Shown: positions 25,626-34,734 of the stretch, piece by piece
How the letters are laid out: each line of letters opens with the position of its first letter
How positions within the stretch are numbered: the first letter of the stretch is position 1
NCBI GenBank assembly: GCA_012960925.1
Contig: DUAG01000049.1
Span: 6,526 to 70,525 of the forward strand
Length of the DNA stretch: 64,000 nucleotides
Direction: 5' to 3'
Source: Candidatus Manganitrophaceae bacterium
Lineage (GTDB): Bacteria > Nitrospirota > Nitrospiria > SBBL01 > JAADHI01
Notes under the pieces: generated by a model
What the model was told of the DNA's origin: nothing
Databases searched by the model: none
The model's input: the letters and a program-made list of their open reading frames with translations, nothing else
Position numbers and translations under genes: made by a program

Positions 25626-25926
25626 ACTTCAAGTCGAAATATTTGGGAATAAGTATACCTTAAGGGGAGATGCTGATGAGGAATATGTTAAAGCGCTGGC
25701 TTCCTATGTCGACGAGAAGATGGGAGAGATTGCGGCGCATACACCGGATAATCTGCTTTCAAAGCTGGCTATTCTCACCTCGATCAACATTACGCATGAA
25801 CTCTTTCAGTTGAGATCGGACCAGAAAGAGCGCGCCGCCGTGATCGGGGGAAAGACAAGAGACCTTATTGAGAGTATTGAAGAACAGTTTGACGCGTTTA
25901 AGTTAGAGGGTCCGTCTTCTTCTTGA
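25615..25926 (+). CDS. zapA: Cell division protein ZapA
   Basis: A 103-residue ZapA: KLQVEIFGNKYTLRGDADEEYV at the N-terminus, then ALASYVDEKMGEIA near residue 29 and LAILTSINITHELFQLR near 50, followed by a C-terminal coiled coil. It bundles FtsZ filaments. The start is TTG at 25615, inside the end of zapB, so the genes are probably translationally coupled. 6S RNA follows immediately, an arrangement shared with many bacteria including E. coli. Confidence 0.88.
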   Translation: MGNKLQVEIFGNKYTLRGDADEEYVKALASYVDEKMGEIAAHTPDNLLSKLAILTSINITHELFQLRSDQKERAAVIGGKTRDLIESIEEQFDAFKLEGPSSS

Positions 25927-25951
25927 AATTTCATTTCAACTTTGATAGGAT
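25923..25951 (+). promoter_or_regulatory. Putative promoter of 6S RNA
   Basis: TTGAAA (25923-25928) and TAGGAT (25946-25951) are separated by 17 nt. The -35 overlaps the zapA stop codon. The predicted start near 25958 falls just before the closing stem of the 6S RNA. Confidence 0.55.
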
Positions 25952-25959
25952 CTTTACAG

Positions 25960-26148
25960 ACGAAAGGGTGTCCCTGCATTGTGCGTAAGTGGTTAGTCGT
26001 CAAGCCTAACATCGACAGCAAGGGAGCCGAGTCCAAGAAGACTGTGTGCACGTTCCGCCCCAAGTGGAAAAGCCTGACGTCTTCATCTTGGTGCCCACCT
26101 AATCAAACAGGTTTGAGCTGATCGCCCTTACGGCAATGCGGGGGCCTT
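25960..26148 (+). ncRNA. ssrS: 6S RNA (RNA polymerase-binding regulator)
   Basis: About 185 nt whose ends pair: CCCTGCATTGTGCGTAAG near 25972-25989 with CTTACGGCAATGCGGGG near 26127-26143. This is the closing-stem architecture of 6S RNA (compare the E. coli arms with TGTTCGCAAGCGG and CTGCGGCGGCA). The interior would hold the open-promoter-like bubble that binds the sigma-70 holoenzyme. Position directly after zapA is the conserved place for ssrS. No protein frame fits the region. Exact ends are estimated from pairing. Confidence 0.7.
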
Positions 26149-26314
26149 TCTGTCGCTTTATTTTCTCTGCCTGTTTGACTCCCTGTCTAAGCCGGAGCAA
26201 GACTGCTCTGGCCTTCACCCTTGAATCATTCATAGGGGTGCAGTTCCTTAAAATATCTACAAATTGGTCGATATGACAGTCTATTAATGGATCTTAATCC
26301 GAGAGGTCATTGTC

Positions 26315-26363
26315 GGAACCTCTGAATAAGTCATGAATTGTTTTTTCAGGGCAAAAATGTCCC
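26315..26363 (+). repeat. Short repeat D copy 1
   Basis: A 49-bp stretch beginning GGAACCTCTGAATAAGTCAT and ending AAAATGTCCC matches 54079-54127 with few differences. It looks like the terminal end of an insertion sequence, left solo. The rest of 26149-26474 shows no gene or RNA that I can support. Confidence 0.6.
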
Positions 26364-26474
26364 TCTTTTGCGTTTCAAGTCTTGACAATAGCAAGCTATT
26401 CCCTACGATTTGCGCCTTAAATAGAAACCTTTTATCTTCCGAAGAATTCAACCCAGACTTAATCAGAGCTTCCT

Positions 26475-27776
26475 ATGATTTTACCTCTTGACGCAGCTTC
26501 CCCTCTGGCTTGGCGTTTACGACCACGCGACTTCTCGGAGTTTGTCGGACAGGAACATCTTATGGCCCCGGGAAAGTTTCTCCGTCGCGCTATTGCGGCG
26601 GACCGGGTCTCCTCCCTCATCCTCTTTGGCCCGCCGGGCTGTGGTAAGACAGGCCTGGCCTACCTGATCGCAAGATATAGCGAGGCGGTTTTCTCTGATT
26701 TAAACGCCGTCACCTCTGGCATCGCCGATATTCGTCGGGTCGTTGCCGCGGCACGAAAGGAAAAGACCGCCACAGGCCGAAAAACCCTGTTGCTGATTGA
26801 TGAAATCCATCGTTTCAACAAGGTTCAGCAGTCGGCCCTCCTCCCTGATGTTGAAAAAGGTAACATTACCCTTGTCGGGGCTTCAACACAAAATCCCTTC
26901 TTTTCGATTATTCCCGCTCTAGCGTCACGGTCACAAATTGTGGAACTCAAACCGCTGCCGGATGAAGCCCTTCAAGGCCTGATTGACCGGGCGATCCGTG
27001 ACCCGGAGCGCGGTTTTGGAAAATTAAAGATCCGCCTTTCAAAAGAGGCCGAGCGTCATCTCATTCAGATGACCGAAGGAGATGCCCGGCGGCTTCTCAA
27101 TGCCTTTGAAATCGGCGTGACGACGACGCCCCCCGATGTGGAGGGAGTGATCTATTTTGATCTGTCCGTCGCAGAAGAATCGATTCAAAAGAAGGGGCTG
27201 GTTTATGAGGATCAAGAGAGCCACTATGACACGATTTCAGCCTTTATCAAGAGCATGCGAGGTTCAGATCCGGATGCGGCGGTGTACTGGCTCGCAAAAA
27301 TGATCTATGCGGGGGAAGATCCCCTTTTCATCGCTCGCCGTCTGATGATCTGTGCCGCCGAGGATGTGGGAAATGCGGACCCTGAAGCCCTTCGCGTGTC
27401 TGTTTCGGCGTTTCATGCCCTGGAGGCCATTGGAATGCCGGAGGGGAGAATCCCCCTGGCGGAAGCGACGATCTATATTGCTACAGCGCCAAAGAGCAAT
27501 GCCTCTTATCTTGCGATAGACTTGGCCCTCAGTGAGATCTCGTCGGGCCGCGTGATGGCGGTTCCCGCGGCGCTTAAAGACGCCCACTATTCCGGGGCGA
27601 AACAGCTGGGGAGAGGTACGGGCTACCTCTATCCGCATGATTTTCCAGACCATTACACCCCTCAAAAATATCTGCCGGAGAAGAAGGTTTTCTACACACC
27701 GTCAAATCAGGGAAAAGAAAAAGACATTGCCGAGCGGCTTCGGCGTTGGCGGGAGAGAGATAAGGCGCGCCAGTAG
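26475..27776 (+). CDS. rarA: Replication-associated recombination protein RarA (MgsA)
   Basis: A 433-residue AAA+ ATPase of the RarA/MgsA/WRNIP1 family acting at stalled forks. The N-terminal PLAWRLRPRDFSEFVGQEHL is diagnostic. Walker A GPPGCGKTGLA is near residue 54, Walker B LLLIDEIHRFNK near 110, sensor-1 LVGASTQNPFFS near 138, and the C-terminal tetramerisation domain includes MRGSDPDAAVYWLAKM near 264. ATG at 26475. Downstream xseA follows after 51 nt. Confidence 0.93.
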   Translation: MILPLDAASPLAWRLRPRDFSEFVGQEHLMAPGKFLRRAIAADRVSSLILFGPPGCGKTGLAYLIARYSEAVFSDLNAVTSGIADIRRVVAAARKEKTATGRKTLLLIDEIHRFNKVQQSALLPDVEKGNITLVGASTQNPFFSIIPALASRSQIVELKPLPDEALQGLIDRAIRDPERGFGKLKIRLSKEAERHLIQMTEGDARRLLNAFEIGVTTTPPDVEGVIYFDLSVAEESIQKKGLVYEDQESHYDTISAFIKSMRGSDPDAAVYWLAKMIYAGEDPLFIARRLMICAAEDVGNADPEALRVSVSAFHALEAIGMPEGRIPLAEATIYIATAPKSNASYLAIDLALSEISSGRVMAVPAALKDAHYSGAKQLGRGTGYLYPHDFPDHYTPQKYLPEKKVFYTPSNQGKEKDIAERLRRWRERDKARQ

Positions 27777-27827
27777 AGATGTGATGTGTCCGTAGAAGAA
27801 GAGCCTTCATATTATAGAGAAGATTAA

Positions 27828-29201
27828 ATGTTTCAGACAGACCGGCCGGGTCAAAAAATCCTTAAAGTTCACGAACTGACCACCCGTATTCGGGTGGCGG
27901 CAGAGCAGACATTTTCCAATGTCTGGGTCGAAGGGGAGGTGGTTGATTTGAGGTTGCCGGCCTCCGGCCATCTTTATTTTGTTTTGAAAGACGCTTCCGC
28001 GCAGATCAGGACGATCATTTTCCGGGCGCAGGGGCGTTTTCTTAAATTTACCCCAAAAGAGGGAAAATCAGTCCTGATCCGGGGTCACCTTACCTTCTAC
28101 GAGGCGCGGGGCGACTACCAGCTTATTGTTGACTATATCGAGCCGAGGGGAAGCGGCGCCCTCCAGGCCGCCTTTGAGGCCTTGAAAGAGGCTCTTCGCC
28201 GGGAAGGCCTTTTTGACGTCGAGCGAAAAAAAACAATCCCGCAATTCCCCCTCCGGATCGGTCTTCTGACCTCAGCCACGGGGGCGGTCCTCCGGGACAT
28301 CCTTCGGGTTTTTCAGGAGGCGAAGCTTCCGATTCAAATCACCGTTTATCCTGTTCCCGTTCAGGGAGAGGGGGCGGCCGGGGAAATTGTGGAAACACTG
28401 GATGCCGTGAACGGCCTTCCGGCCTCGCAACAGCCTGAGCTACTGATTCTTACACGGGGTGGGGGATCGCTTGAAGATCTTGCCGTGTTTAATGAAGAGG
28501 ATGTGGCGCGTGCGATCTTCCGGTCTGTGCTCCCGGTGATGACGGCCATTGGCCACGAAACCGATACGACGATCTCTGATTATGTTTCAGACCTTCGCGT
28601 CCCCACCCCATCGATTGCCGCGGAAGAAGTGGCCCGGCGTGTTCGCCTGACCCTGGAGAAGTTTGTACTTCTGGAACAGGACTTGGTCGCCTTGATCCGG
28701 ACGAGAATTGAGGATGCGAAAAACAAGCGCGAAATTGCCTTACGGCTCCTCAGCGATCCCTCCCGAAGGATCGGTCATGCCCGAGACCGACTGAGCCAAT
28801 TGGTCATCCGCCTTCAGCAGTCCATGGCGCGGGCATTGGAGATCCACCGCGGGAGCCTGATTCGGAGCCACCAGGGACTTTTTCATTTGAACCCGATTTA
28901 CCGCCTTCAGGAAAAGCGACAACGGCTTAATCAGTTAAACGGGCAACTGTTAAAAGAGGGGAGAGGATTCATTGATCAGGGGCGAAGCACGCTCCTGGCT
29001 CAGATGGAGCAACTGCATCTCTTAAGCCCCTTGAACATATTGAGCCGGGGCTACAGCATTACCCAAAAACTTCCCTCTCTGAAGATTATCCGGGATGCCA
29101 CAGAGGTCCATCGGGGCGATCGTCTTCGACTGACGCTTCATCAGGGTAGGGTGACGTGTACCGTCGTCGAAAAGGGGAAGGAAGTTGAGGATGCGTCATG
29201 A
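27828..29201 (+). CDS. xseA: Exodeoxyribonuclease VII large subunit
   Basis: A 457-residue XseA. The N-terminal OB domain is near 10-110 (VWVEGEVVDLRLPASGHLYF). The catalytic core has IGLLTSATGAVLRDIL near residue 143, LLILTRGGGSLEDLAVFNEE near 205, and AIGHETDTTISDYVSDLR near 240. A long helical segment (280-390) and the closing ILSRGYSITQK motif near 402 follow. It degrades single-stranded DNA with XseB, whose gene lies 4.3 kb downstream at 33478. The stop overlaps the yjbQ start. Confidence 0.93.
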   Translation: MFQTDRPGQKILKVHELTTRIRVAAEQTFSNVWVEGEVVDLRLPASGHLYFVLKDASAQIRTIIFRAQGRFLKFTPKEGKSVLIRGHLTFYEARGDYQLIVDYIEPRGSGALQAAFEALKEALRREGLFDVERKKTIPQFPLRIGLLTSATGAVLRDILRVFQEAKLPIQITVYPVPVQGEGAAGEIVETLDAVNGLPASQQPELLILTRGGGSLEDLAVFNEEDVARAIFRSVLPVMTAIGHETDTTISDYVSDLRVPTPSIAAEEVARRVRLTLEKFVLLEQDLVALIRTRIEDAKNKREIALRLLSDPSRRIGHARDRLSQLVIRLQQSMARALEIHRGSLIRSHQGLFHLNPIYRLQEKRQRLNQLNGQLLKEGRGFIDQGRSTLLAQMEQLHLLSPLNILSRGYSITQKLPSLKIIRDATEVHRGDRLRLTLHQGRVTCTVVEKGKEVEDAS

Positions 29202-29623
29202 GACAGATCGCCGGCGAGATTACGATACAGACCTCCGGACGGAAGCTCTATGATCTGACCGAAAAGATTGACTCTTGGATGAAATCGGACCCTATTCAAT
29301 GTGGCCTTTTGACCTTGTATATCCAGCATACCTCGGCCTCGTTGTTGATCCAGGAAAATTATGACCCGGAGGTGCTTCTGGATATGGAGCGATTCTTCGA
29401 CCGTCTGGTCCCTCAGGGGGATCCCCTATTCCGTCACACAACGGAAGGGCCGGATGACATGCCCGCGCATATCCGCGCGGCGCTTACAGCGACATCGCTG
29501 TCCATCCCCGTCCGAAGCGGTCGGCCGGCCCTCGGCACCTGGCAAGGGATCTTCCTTTATGAGCATCGTACGGACGGACATCTCAGGACGGTGCTGATCC
29601 ATCTTATTGGTGAGGAAACGTAA
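29198..29623 (+). CDS. yjbQ: YjbQ family protein (UPF0047)
   Basis: A 141-residue UPF0047/YjbQ protein, also named secondary thiamine-phosphate synthase from E. coli work. Characteristic segments are GLLTLYIQHTSASLLIQENYD near residue 35 (conserved His), HTTEGPDDMPAHIRAALT near 79 (a second conserved His set) and LGTWQGIFLYEHR near 110. ATGA overlap with xseA suggests coupling. The physiological role is not settled. Confidence 0.9.
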   Translation: MRQIAGEITIQTSGRKLYDLTEKIDSWMKSDPIQCGLLTLYIQHTSASLLIQENYDPEVLLDMERFFDRLVPQGDPLFRHTTEGPDDMPAHIRAALTATSLSIPVRSGRPALGTWQGIFLYEHRTDGHLRTVLIHLIGEET

Positions 29624-29689
29624 AGATAAACTGGAGCGATCCTCGGCAGAGAACTTGAACTCTTACTCTTGATCAGTGGCGAACCGCCC

Positions 29690-30005
29690 TTTTTCGTGTC
29701 TCTGAGAATTTCTCTCCAAAATCCTGATCGTGTGGGAGGGGGATAAGTAAGAATGTTTTGTCTTCTCCGATGGTTCTCCTCTTGACCCGCTAAAAAAGGC
29801 CTGTTTCGCCAACGATAGATCAGATCTCCACTTATCCCCAATCCTCGGTTATCTCCGAAACTGTCTGCCTTGGTTTTTCTCGATTCCGAACTGCATCTCT
29901 CTTAAATTCAGCGTCATATTTTCTCCTGTTTTGAACGCTTATCTTTCCCCTCTGGCGGTTTCTTTAGTCCCATAATACCGACTTAACTGAGTGTCCAAAT
30001 TTTCA
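29690..30005 (-). pseudogene. Decayed IS3-family element with OrfA remnant
   Basis: Read leftward from 30005 the sequence starts TGAAAATTTGGACACTCAGT, a typical IS3-family end. A broken orfA follows. KYDAEFKRDAV and then QTVSEITEDWG are readable in one frame. After a one-base shift, LGISGDLIYRWRN and FLAGQEENHRRRQN follow, the helix-turn-helix part of an IS911-type OrfA. Internal deletions and the shift make it inactive. No OrfB part or second end is visible, so this is a left-end fragment. The remaining gap 30006-30132 is AT-rich and probably holds the promoter of the next gene. Confidence 0.8.
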
Positions 30006-30132
30006 GGGGAGGTTCAATCTTCTACTTCTTTATTTTCCGGTCTGTTACTGAAATATTATAAATTCGTGATAACTCTGTGATTTTAACCCCCTATTTTTGT
30101 AGGGTTATTCAACTTTAAACATGGAGGTTCAT

Positions 30133-30714
30133 ATGAAACGATTAGCGACTGCAGTTCTCATTGCTGCATCATTAAGTTCTGCGCAAGTGAGTGCTCAGGA
30201 CTTGTCCGTAACCATCACAAACCTTACTCATGGAATGGCATTTACTCCCATACTTGTGTCGGCGCATGATTCAACAGGAAACCTATATGATGTTGGCGTA
30301 ACCGCCAGCCTGGGTCTCCAAAAAATGGCTGAAGGGGGTGACTTAACTGATCTGAAGGCAGATCTGGATACGATTACCGCGACCTACACCGATTCAGCAG
30401 CACCCTTGTTGGCGGGTTCAAGTGTCACGGTAAATTTGAATGCAGATGCCGCTACAGGAAATACAAAATTATCCGTGGTCTCTATGTTATTGCCGACCAA
30501 CGATGCCTTTTTGGGCCTGGATGCAATAGATATCCCCGTCGCATCGGGGGCCTATACATACTTTTTAAATGCCTATAATGCCGGTACAGAGGCCAATGAT
30601 GAGCTGATAGAATTGATGGGTAATGGAGGCACACCCGGTACGCCTGGAATTCCGAATGCCCCGTTTATAACTAATCAGGGAACAGGTGGCTCGGGTGGGG
30701 TTTCTGGGCTGTAA
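30133..30714 (+). CDS. Secreted spondin-domain protein
   Basis: About 193 residues with a clear signal peptide (MKRLATAVLIAASLSSAQVS, cleavage near SAQ). A spondin-N-type domain follows: LSVTITNLTHGMAFTPILVS, then ASLGLQKMAEGGDLTDLKAD, and FLGLDAIDIP. The C-terminus is Gly/Pro/Thr-rich, low complexity. I start at the ATG 30133, because the ATG at 30121 is part of its own ribosome site (ATGGAGG). Bacterial spondin_N proteins are extracellular or surface proteins of unknown role. It directly precedes a two-component system that may sense envelope state, but no functional link is shown. Confidence 0.75.
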   Translation: MKRLATAVLIAASLSSAQVSAQDLSVTITNLTHGMAFTPILVSAHDSTGNLYDVGVTASLGLQKMAEGGDLTDLKADLDTITATYTDSAAPLLAGSSVTVNLNADAATGNTKLSVVSMLLPTNDAFLGLDAIDIPVASGAYTYFLNAYNAGTEANDELIELMGNGGTPGTPGIPNAPFITNQGTGGSGGVSGL

Positions 30715-30838
30715 AAATGTTGTGTTGTTTGTCCTCCGGCATTCTCCGGGGGATAGCCGCTTCAGTTAGAATCCGATTACGATTTCTGCCTTCCAGCGTT
30801 TCAGGGGAGAGTCGCATGGAAAGGAAAAAATAAGAAAT

Positions 30839-31546
30839 ATGCGTAGAATTCTCGTCATAGAAGACGATGAAGATATTGCTAACTTGGTGGCCTTGCACCT
30901 TCGCGATTCTGATTGTGAAGTCGAGATTGCTGAAGACGGGACGGTGGGTTTGGCCCTGCTGGAAGCAGATTCATTCGACCTTTTGATTCTCGACCTTATG
31001 CTTCCGGGTGTTGATGGTTTAGAGATTTGCCGCCGCATCCAGGCCAAGGAGAATGACACTCCAATCTTAATGCTGACGGCCAGGACGAATGAACTCGACC
31101 GAATCCTGGGTTTGGAGATGGGGGCAGACGACTATTTAACGAAACCTTTTAGTGTTCGTGAACTGCTTGCGCGGGTTAAAGCCATTTTGCGGCGGACCGA
31201 CATGGCCAAAAAGAAAAGTTCTCATGAGGAACCTAAGGTGATTCATGCTGGCGGGATAGAGGTGATCGAGAGGAAGCGTCAGGTCAAGCGCGACGGAGAG
31301 TTCATCGATCTCACGGCAAAGGAATTTGACCTGCTCTGGTTTTTTATGAAAAATCCAGGACATGTTTATAATCGTTCCCAACTACTCGACAGGGTGTGGG
31401 GTTACGGGCATGACGGTTATGAACATACCGTTAATTCTCATATCAACCGACTCCGATCGAAGATAGAGAGCGACCCTTCCGAACCGCGTTATATCCTCAC
31501 CGTCTGGGGAGTCGGTTATAAGTTTTCGGACGAAGAAATCCCTTAA
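30839..31546 (+). CDS. OmpR/PhoB-family response regulator
   Basis: A 235-residue response regulator. The receiver domain has the acidic pocket IEDDED near residue 7, phospho-accepting Asp52 in LILDLMLPG, Thr in MLTARTN near 80 and Lys in YLTKPF near 101. The winged-helix effector follows (LTAKEFDLLWFFMKNPGHV near 160, GYEHTVNSHINRLRSKIE near 195). It is followed after 5 nt by the gene of its presumed partner kinase, which is interrupted by a stop codon. Confidence 0.92.
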   Translation: MRRILVIEDDEDIANLVALHLRDSDCEVEIAEDGTVGLALLEADSFDLLILDLMLPGVDGLEICRRIQAKENDTPILMLTARTNELDRILGLEMGADDYLTKPFSVRELLARVKAILRRTDMAKKKSSHEEPKVIHAGGIEVIERKRQVKRDGEFIDLTAKEFDLLWFFMKNPGHVYNRSQLLDRVWGYGHDGYEHTVNSHINRLRSKIESDPSEPRYILTVWGVGYKFSDEEIP

Positions 31547-31551
31547 GTCCC

Positions 31552-33084
31552 ATGGAAAAAATAAAAAGAAAGCGGTCCATGTTTTTCAGAACGCTCTATA
31601 GCAAATTAGCCTGTGTGCTTTTTCTTTTTGTTGCATTCAGTGGTGCGCTCTTTTTATATCTTGTTCGCATCTCGGCCCAAAACTATCATCAAGAAATCAC
31701 GCAAAAGCTCAATCTTCGTCTTGCAGGCAATATCGCGAAAGAATCCTTGTTGGTGAAAGATAATGAGATCAATCGGCTTGCGCTGGAAAATATCTTTCAC
31801 ATGTTGATGGTCATCAATCCAAACATCGAGGTCTATCTCCTTGATCAGCGTGGAAAGATCCTGGCCTATTCCGCAGCAAAAGATAAGATCAAAAGAGATG
31901 TGGTGGACCTGGATCCGATTCAAACCTTCCTTTCAACGCAGGGACAGGCCTTGGAATTCCCTTTTTACGGCGATGACCCGAGGCATCCCCACCGGAAGAA
32001 GATATTCTCAGTCGCACCGGTTTCCGCAAACGGCCTCAACGAAGGATTTCTCTATGTGATTCTCGGGGGCAAAGCATTCGACAGTGTTGTTGAAATGATC
32101 AAGGGGAGTTACGCGATCCGGACCAGCGTTATCGGCTTGGTGACCAGTCTTTCTATTGCCCTGATTGCAGGTTTGCTTACTTTTGGACTGTTTACCAAAA
32201 GATTGAAGACGCTCTCAGAAGTGATCCTTCACTATACAAAGGGTCAGTTCAAGCGGGATCTGAACTCACGTTACCGATTCGGAAAAATGCTGTCAGATGA
32301 GATCGACCAACTGGGTCGGTATTTTAATCTGATGGCCGATCACATCGATTAACAGTGGGAAGAGCTCAACCGTTCCGATGCGCTCCGGCGGGAAATGGTG
32401 GCAAATGTCTCGCATGACTTACGGACGCCTCTTGCCTCACTCAACGGTTATCTGGAAACCTTGCTGATTAAAAAAGAGACCTTGAGTGAAAAGGAGAAGG
32501 TGGAGTATCTACAGATTGCCTTACGGCACAGTAAGCGACTTGGGGTGCTTATCGAAGAACTATTCGAACTGGCCAAGCTCGACTCCTATCAAAAGCTTTT
32601 AGATCCCTCGGAATTTTCGATGGGAGAATTGATACAGGATGTCATCCAGAAATTTAAGCTTACAGCTCAGAAAAAAAAGGTCGACATCGCGTCCGATTAT
32701 CGCCGGAAAATGCCCCTTGCCATTGGCGACATCGGGATGATTCAACGAGTTTTGGAGAACCTTATCGAGAACGCGCTCAGGCACACCCCGGAGGGTGGGC
32801 GCGTTGAGCTGGCTTTAATGGAAGGACCCTTCTCATCCGATAATAAGCGCCTTATTGTCAAGGTGAGTGACACCGGATCGGGTATCCATACTGAGGATCT
32901 TCCTTATATTTTCGATCGCTTTTACCGGAAGCAAAAGAGCCGCAAGAGTGACGGTTCGCATGCGGGACTGGGTTTGGCAATTGTAAAAAGAATTCTTGAA
33001 TTACACGGTGGTAATGTTACGGTCAAGAACAAAAAAAATGAGGGAGCGGTTTTCACTTTTGACCTGCCGGTCTTGAAGGTTTAG
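31552..33084 (+). pseudogene. Sensor histidine kinase gene with in-frame TAA stop
   Basis: One continuous reading frame of 511 codons encodes a complete sensor kinase except for a TAA at 32350-32352. The first part (266 residues) has a TM helix (FFRTLYSKLACVLFLFVAF), a periplasmic sensor region, a second TM near residue 190 and a HAMP-like linker. After the stop come the H-box NVSHDLRTPLASL (next ATG 32395), N-box ENLIENALRHTP, G1 DTGSGI and G2 HAGLGLAIV. Restoring one codon would rebuild the protein. Translation from 32395 could make a soluble kinase core without sensor. Causes could be a sequencing error, a recent nonsense mutation or a real split. Confidence 0.8.
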
Positions 33085-33243
33085 GAGCCTGTCGGAGGAA
33101 TGAAGAATCAACTGCGTCGATGGAAAATAGGCCACTTTTAAAATGCATTTTGTTAAATAGTGGAAATATTCGGCTCAAGTCATAGACAAACGGGTCTCTA
33201 TTTTCGATTCACATCGTAACGACCTCGTTTGCCCGGCAGGGTC
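33085..33243 (+). repeat. Family C palindromic element, copy 2 (worn)
   Basis: 159 bp, the same length as copy 1 at 42279. The left end GAGCCTGTCGGAGGAAT follows a TTAG that supplies the kinase stop codon. The right end (GCCCGGCAGGGTC) is eroded. Interior marks such as TTTTGTTAAATAG, TCTATTTTC and CGTAACGA are shared with copy 1. It would be an old insertion of a non-autonomous element. Confidence 0.75.
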
Positions 33244-33417
33244 ACAGTAAAAAACATAAAGCCGGTGCGCTTTCGGCGCATTCCTCTAAAAACATCCTGC
33301 ATGGACGTTCAGAATAAGATATTTTGGTTTCAGATCGGCCATTGTGTTCTTTATCCAAGTGGACTACACAGATCGTTACCCATTGCACCAAGACCAAACC
33401 ATCCAATTAAAAAGGAC

Positions 33418-33445
33418 TTGACCTCTTGTCGGGTCCTTGTATACT
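33418..33445 (+). promoter_or_regulatory. Putative promoter of the xseB-ispA-dxs operon
   Basis: TTGACC (33418-33423) and TATACT (33440-33445) are 16 nt apart, and the xseB GTG is 33 nt downstream. The remaining 33244-33417 shows no gene. Confidence 0.55.
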
Positions 33446-33477
33446 CTCAGAAGTTACGTTTTTCTTGTGGAGCTCAT

Positions 33478-33738
33478 GTGGCGCATCTGAAATTTGAAAC
33501 GGCTCTCTCCCGTCTGGAAGAGGCGGTCAAGTTGCTTGAAAAAGGGGATCTTCCCCTGGAAGATTCTCTCAAGATTTTTGAAGACGGAATCCGGTCTTCG
33601 AAAAATTGCCTCAAAGTGCTTGAAGAGGCTGAAAAAAAGGTGGAAGTTCTTATTCAAGACAAAAAGGGGAAAAAAGGCCTGCGCCCTTTTGGTCTTGTAG
33701 AAGGTCATCCATCAGAGGAAAGAGGACCTAATGAGTAA
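33478..33738 (+). CDS. xseB: Exodeoxyribonuclease VII small subunit
   Basis: An 86-residue XseB: KFETALSRLEEAVKLLEKGD near the N-terminus and LPLEDSLKIFEDGIRSSKNC after it are the family signature helices. The start is the GTG at 33478 with GGAG 6 nt upstream; the open frame extends further up but carries no XseB-like sequence. It partners XseA encoded 4.3 kb upstream. Its stop overlaps the ispA start by 8 nt, the usual xseB-ispA coupling. Confidence 0.85.
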   Translation: MAHLKFETALSRLEEAVKLLEKGDLPLEDSLKIFEDGIRSSKNCLKVLEEAEKKVEVLIQDKKGKKGLRPFGLVEGHPSEERGPNE

Positions 33739-34732
33739 GGATGGGGCAGTTTCACCCAGCGTATCGTCCTCTACTATTGTGCCTGAGGTCCTGATCTCCG
33801 AGAATAAGTCTTTGAATGGGGCCCGACCTGCGAATCTGGATCCGCTTCAAGCCTATCTGTCGAGGCGAAAGGAAGAGGTCGATCGCCTCCTCCAATCGTA
33901 TTTGCCGAGGGCGTCATGTGAACCTGCACTGATCCATGAAGCGGTCCGGTATTCCTTGTTTGCCGGGGGGAAGAGGCTTCGACCGATTCTCTGTATTGCG
34001 GCCTGCGAAGCCGTGGGAGGAAATGTTGAAACAGCACTCCCCTTTGCGGCTGCGATTGAATTGATGCATACTTATTCTCTGGTCCATGACGACCTCCCTG
34101 CCATGGACAACGATACCTATCGGCGGGGAAAACTGACCAATCATAAGGTGTTTGGTGAAAGCACTGCAATCCTGGCGGGAGATGCGCTCTTGACCTCGAC
34201 CTTTACCCTGCTGGCCGAAAAAGGTCTGGCCGGGTCGCTCTCCCCAAGGCGGGTATTATCCGTCATCCTTGAATTGGGTGCGGCATGTGGAAGCACGGGA
34301 ATGGTGGGAGGACAGTTGCTTGATATTGAGTCCCAGGGTGGGGAGGAGATCAACCTGGAAAAGCTGGCAAAAATTCACTCGCTTAAAACGGGAGCATTAT
34401 TCCGGGCCTCTATCCGGATCGGGGGGATTTTGGGGAGCGCTGGCCCTAAAAAACTAACCGCCTTGACCCGGTTTGGAGAGAAGGCAGGCCTGGCCTTTCA
34501 GATTGCAGACGATATTCTTGATGTGGAGGGAGATGAAGCCTTGATGGGGAAATCAGTCGGTCAGGATCAGTCAAAAGAAAAATGGACCTATCCCGGATTT
34601 CTGGGTCTGGAGCGTTCAAAAAAAGAGGCAAACATACATATTCAGGATGCCGTGGCGGCCTTGGAAGGGTTTGGCCCGGAGGCGGGCCCCTTGCGTCAGA
34701 TTGCAGCATATATGGTGGATCGAAAAAAATAA
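33731..34732 (+). CDS. ispA: Farnesyl/geranylgeranyl diphosphate synthase
   Basis: A 333-residue trans-prenyltransferase. First aspartate-rich motif DDLPAMDND is near residue 118, with the diagnostic YSLVHDDLPAMDND; the GGKRLRPIL motif is near 78; the second aspartate motif FQIADDILDVEGD is near 256. It condenses IPP with DMAPP/GPP, feeding quinone tails and lipid carriers. An N-terminal extension of about 45 residues precedes the usual start, so one of the in-frame downstream ATGs could be used. It lies between xseB and dxs in the common isoprenoid operon; a family A repeat separates it from dxs. Confidence 0.9.
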   Translation: MSKDGAVSPSVSSSTIVPEVLISENKSLNGARPANLDPLQAYLSRRKEEVDRLLQSYLPRASCEPALIHEAVRYSLFAGGKRLRPILCIAACEAVGGNVETALPFAAAIELMHTYSLVHDDLPAMDNDTYRRGKLTNHKVFGESTAILAGDALLTSTFTLLAEKGLAGSLSPRRVLSVILELGAACGSTGMVGGQLLDIESQGGEEINLEKLAKIHSLKTGALFRASIRIGGILGSAGPKKLTALTRFGEKAGLAFQIADDILDVEGDEALMGKSVGQDQSKEKWTYPGFLGLERSKKEANIHIQDAVAALEGFGPEAGPLRQIAAYMVDRKK

Positions 34733-34734
34733 AA

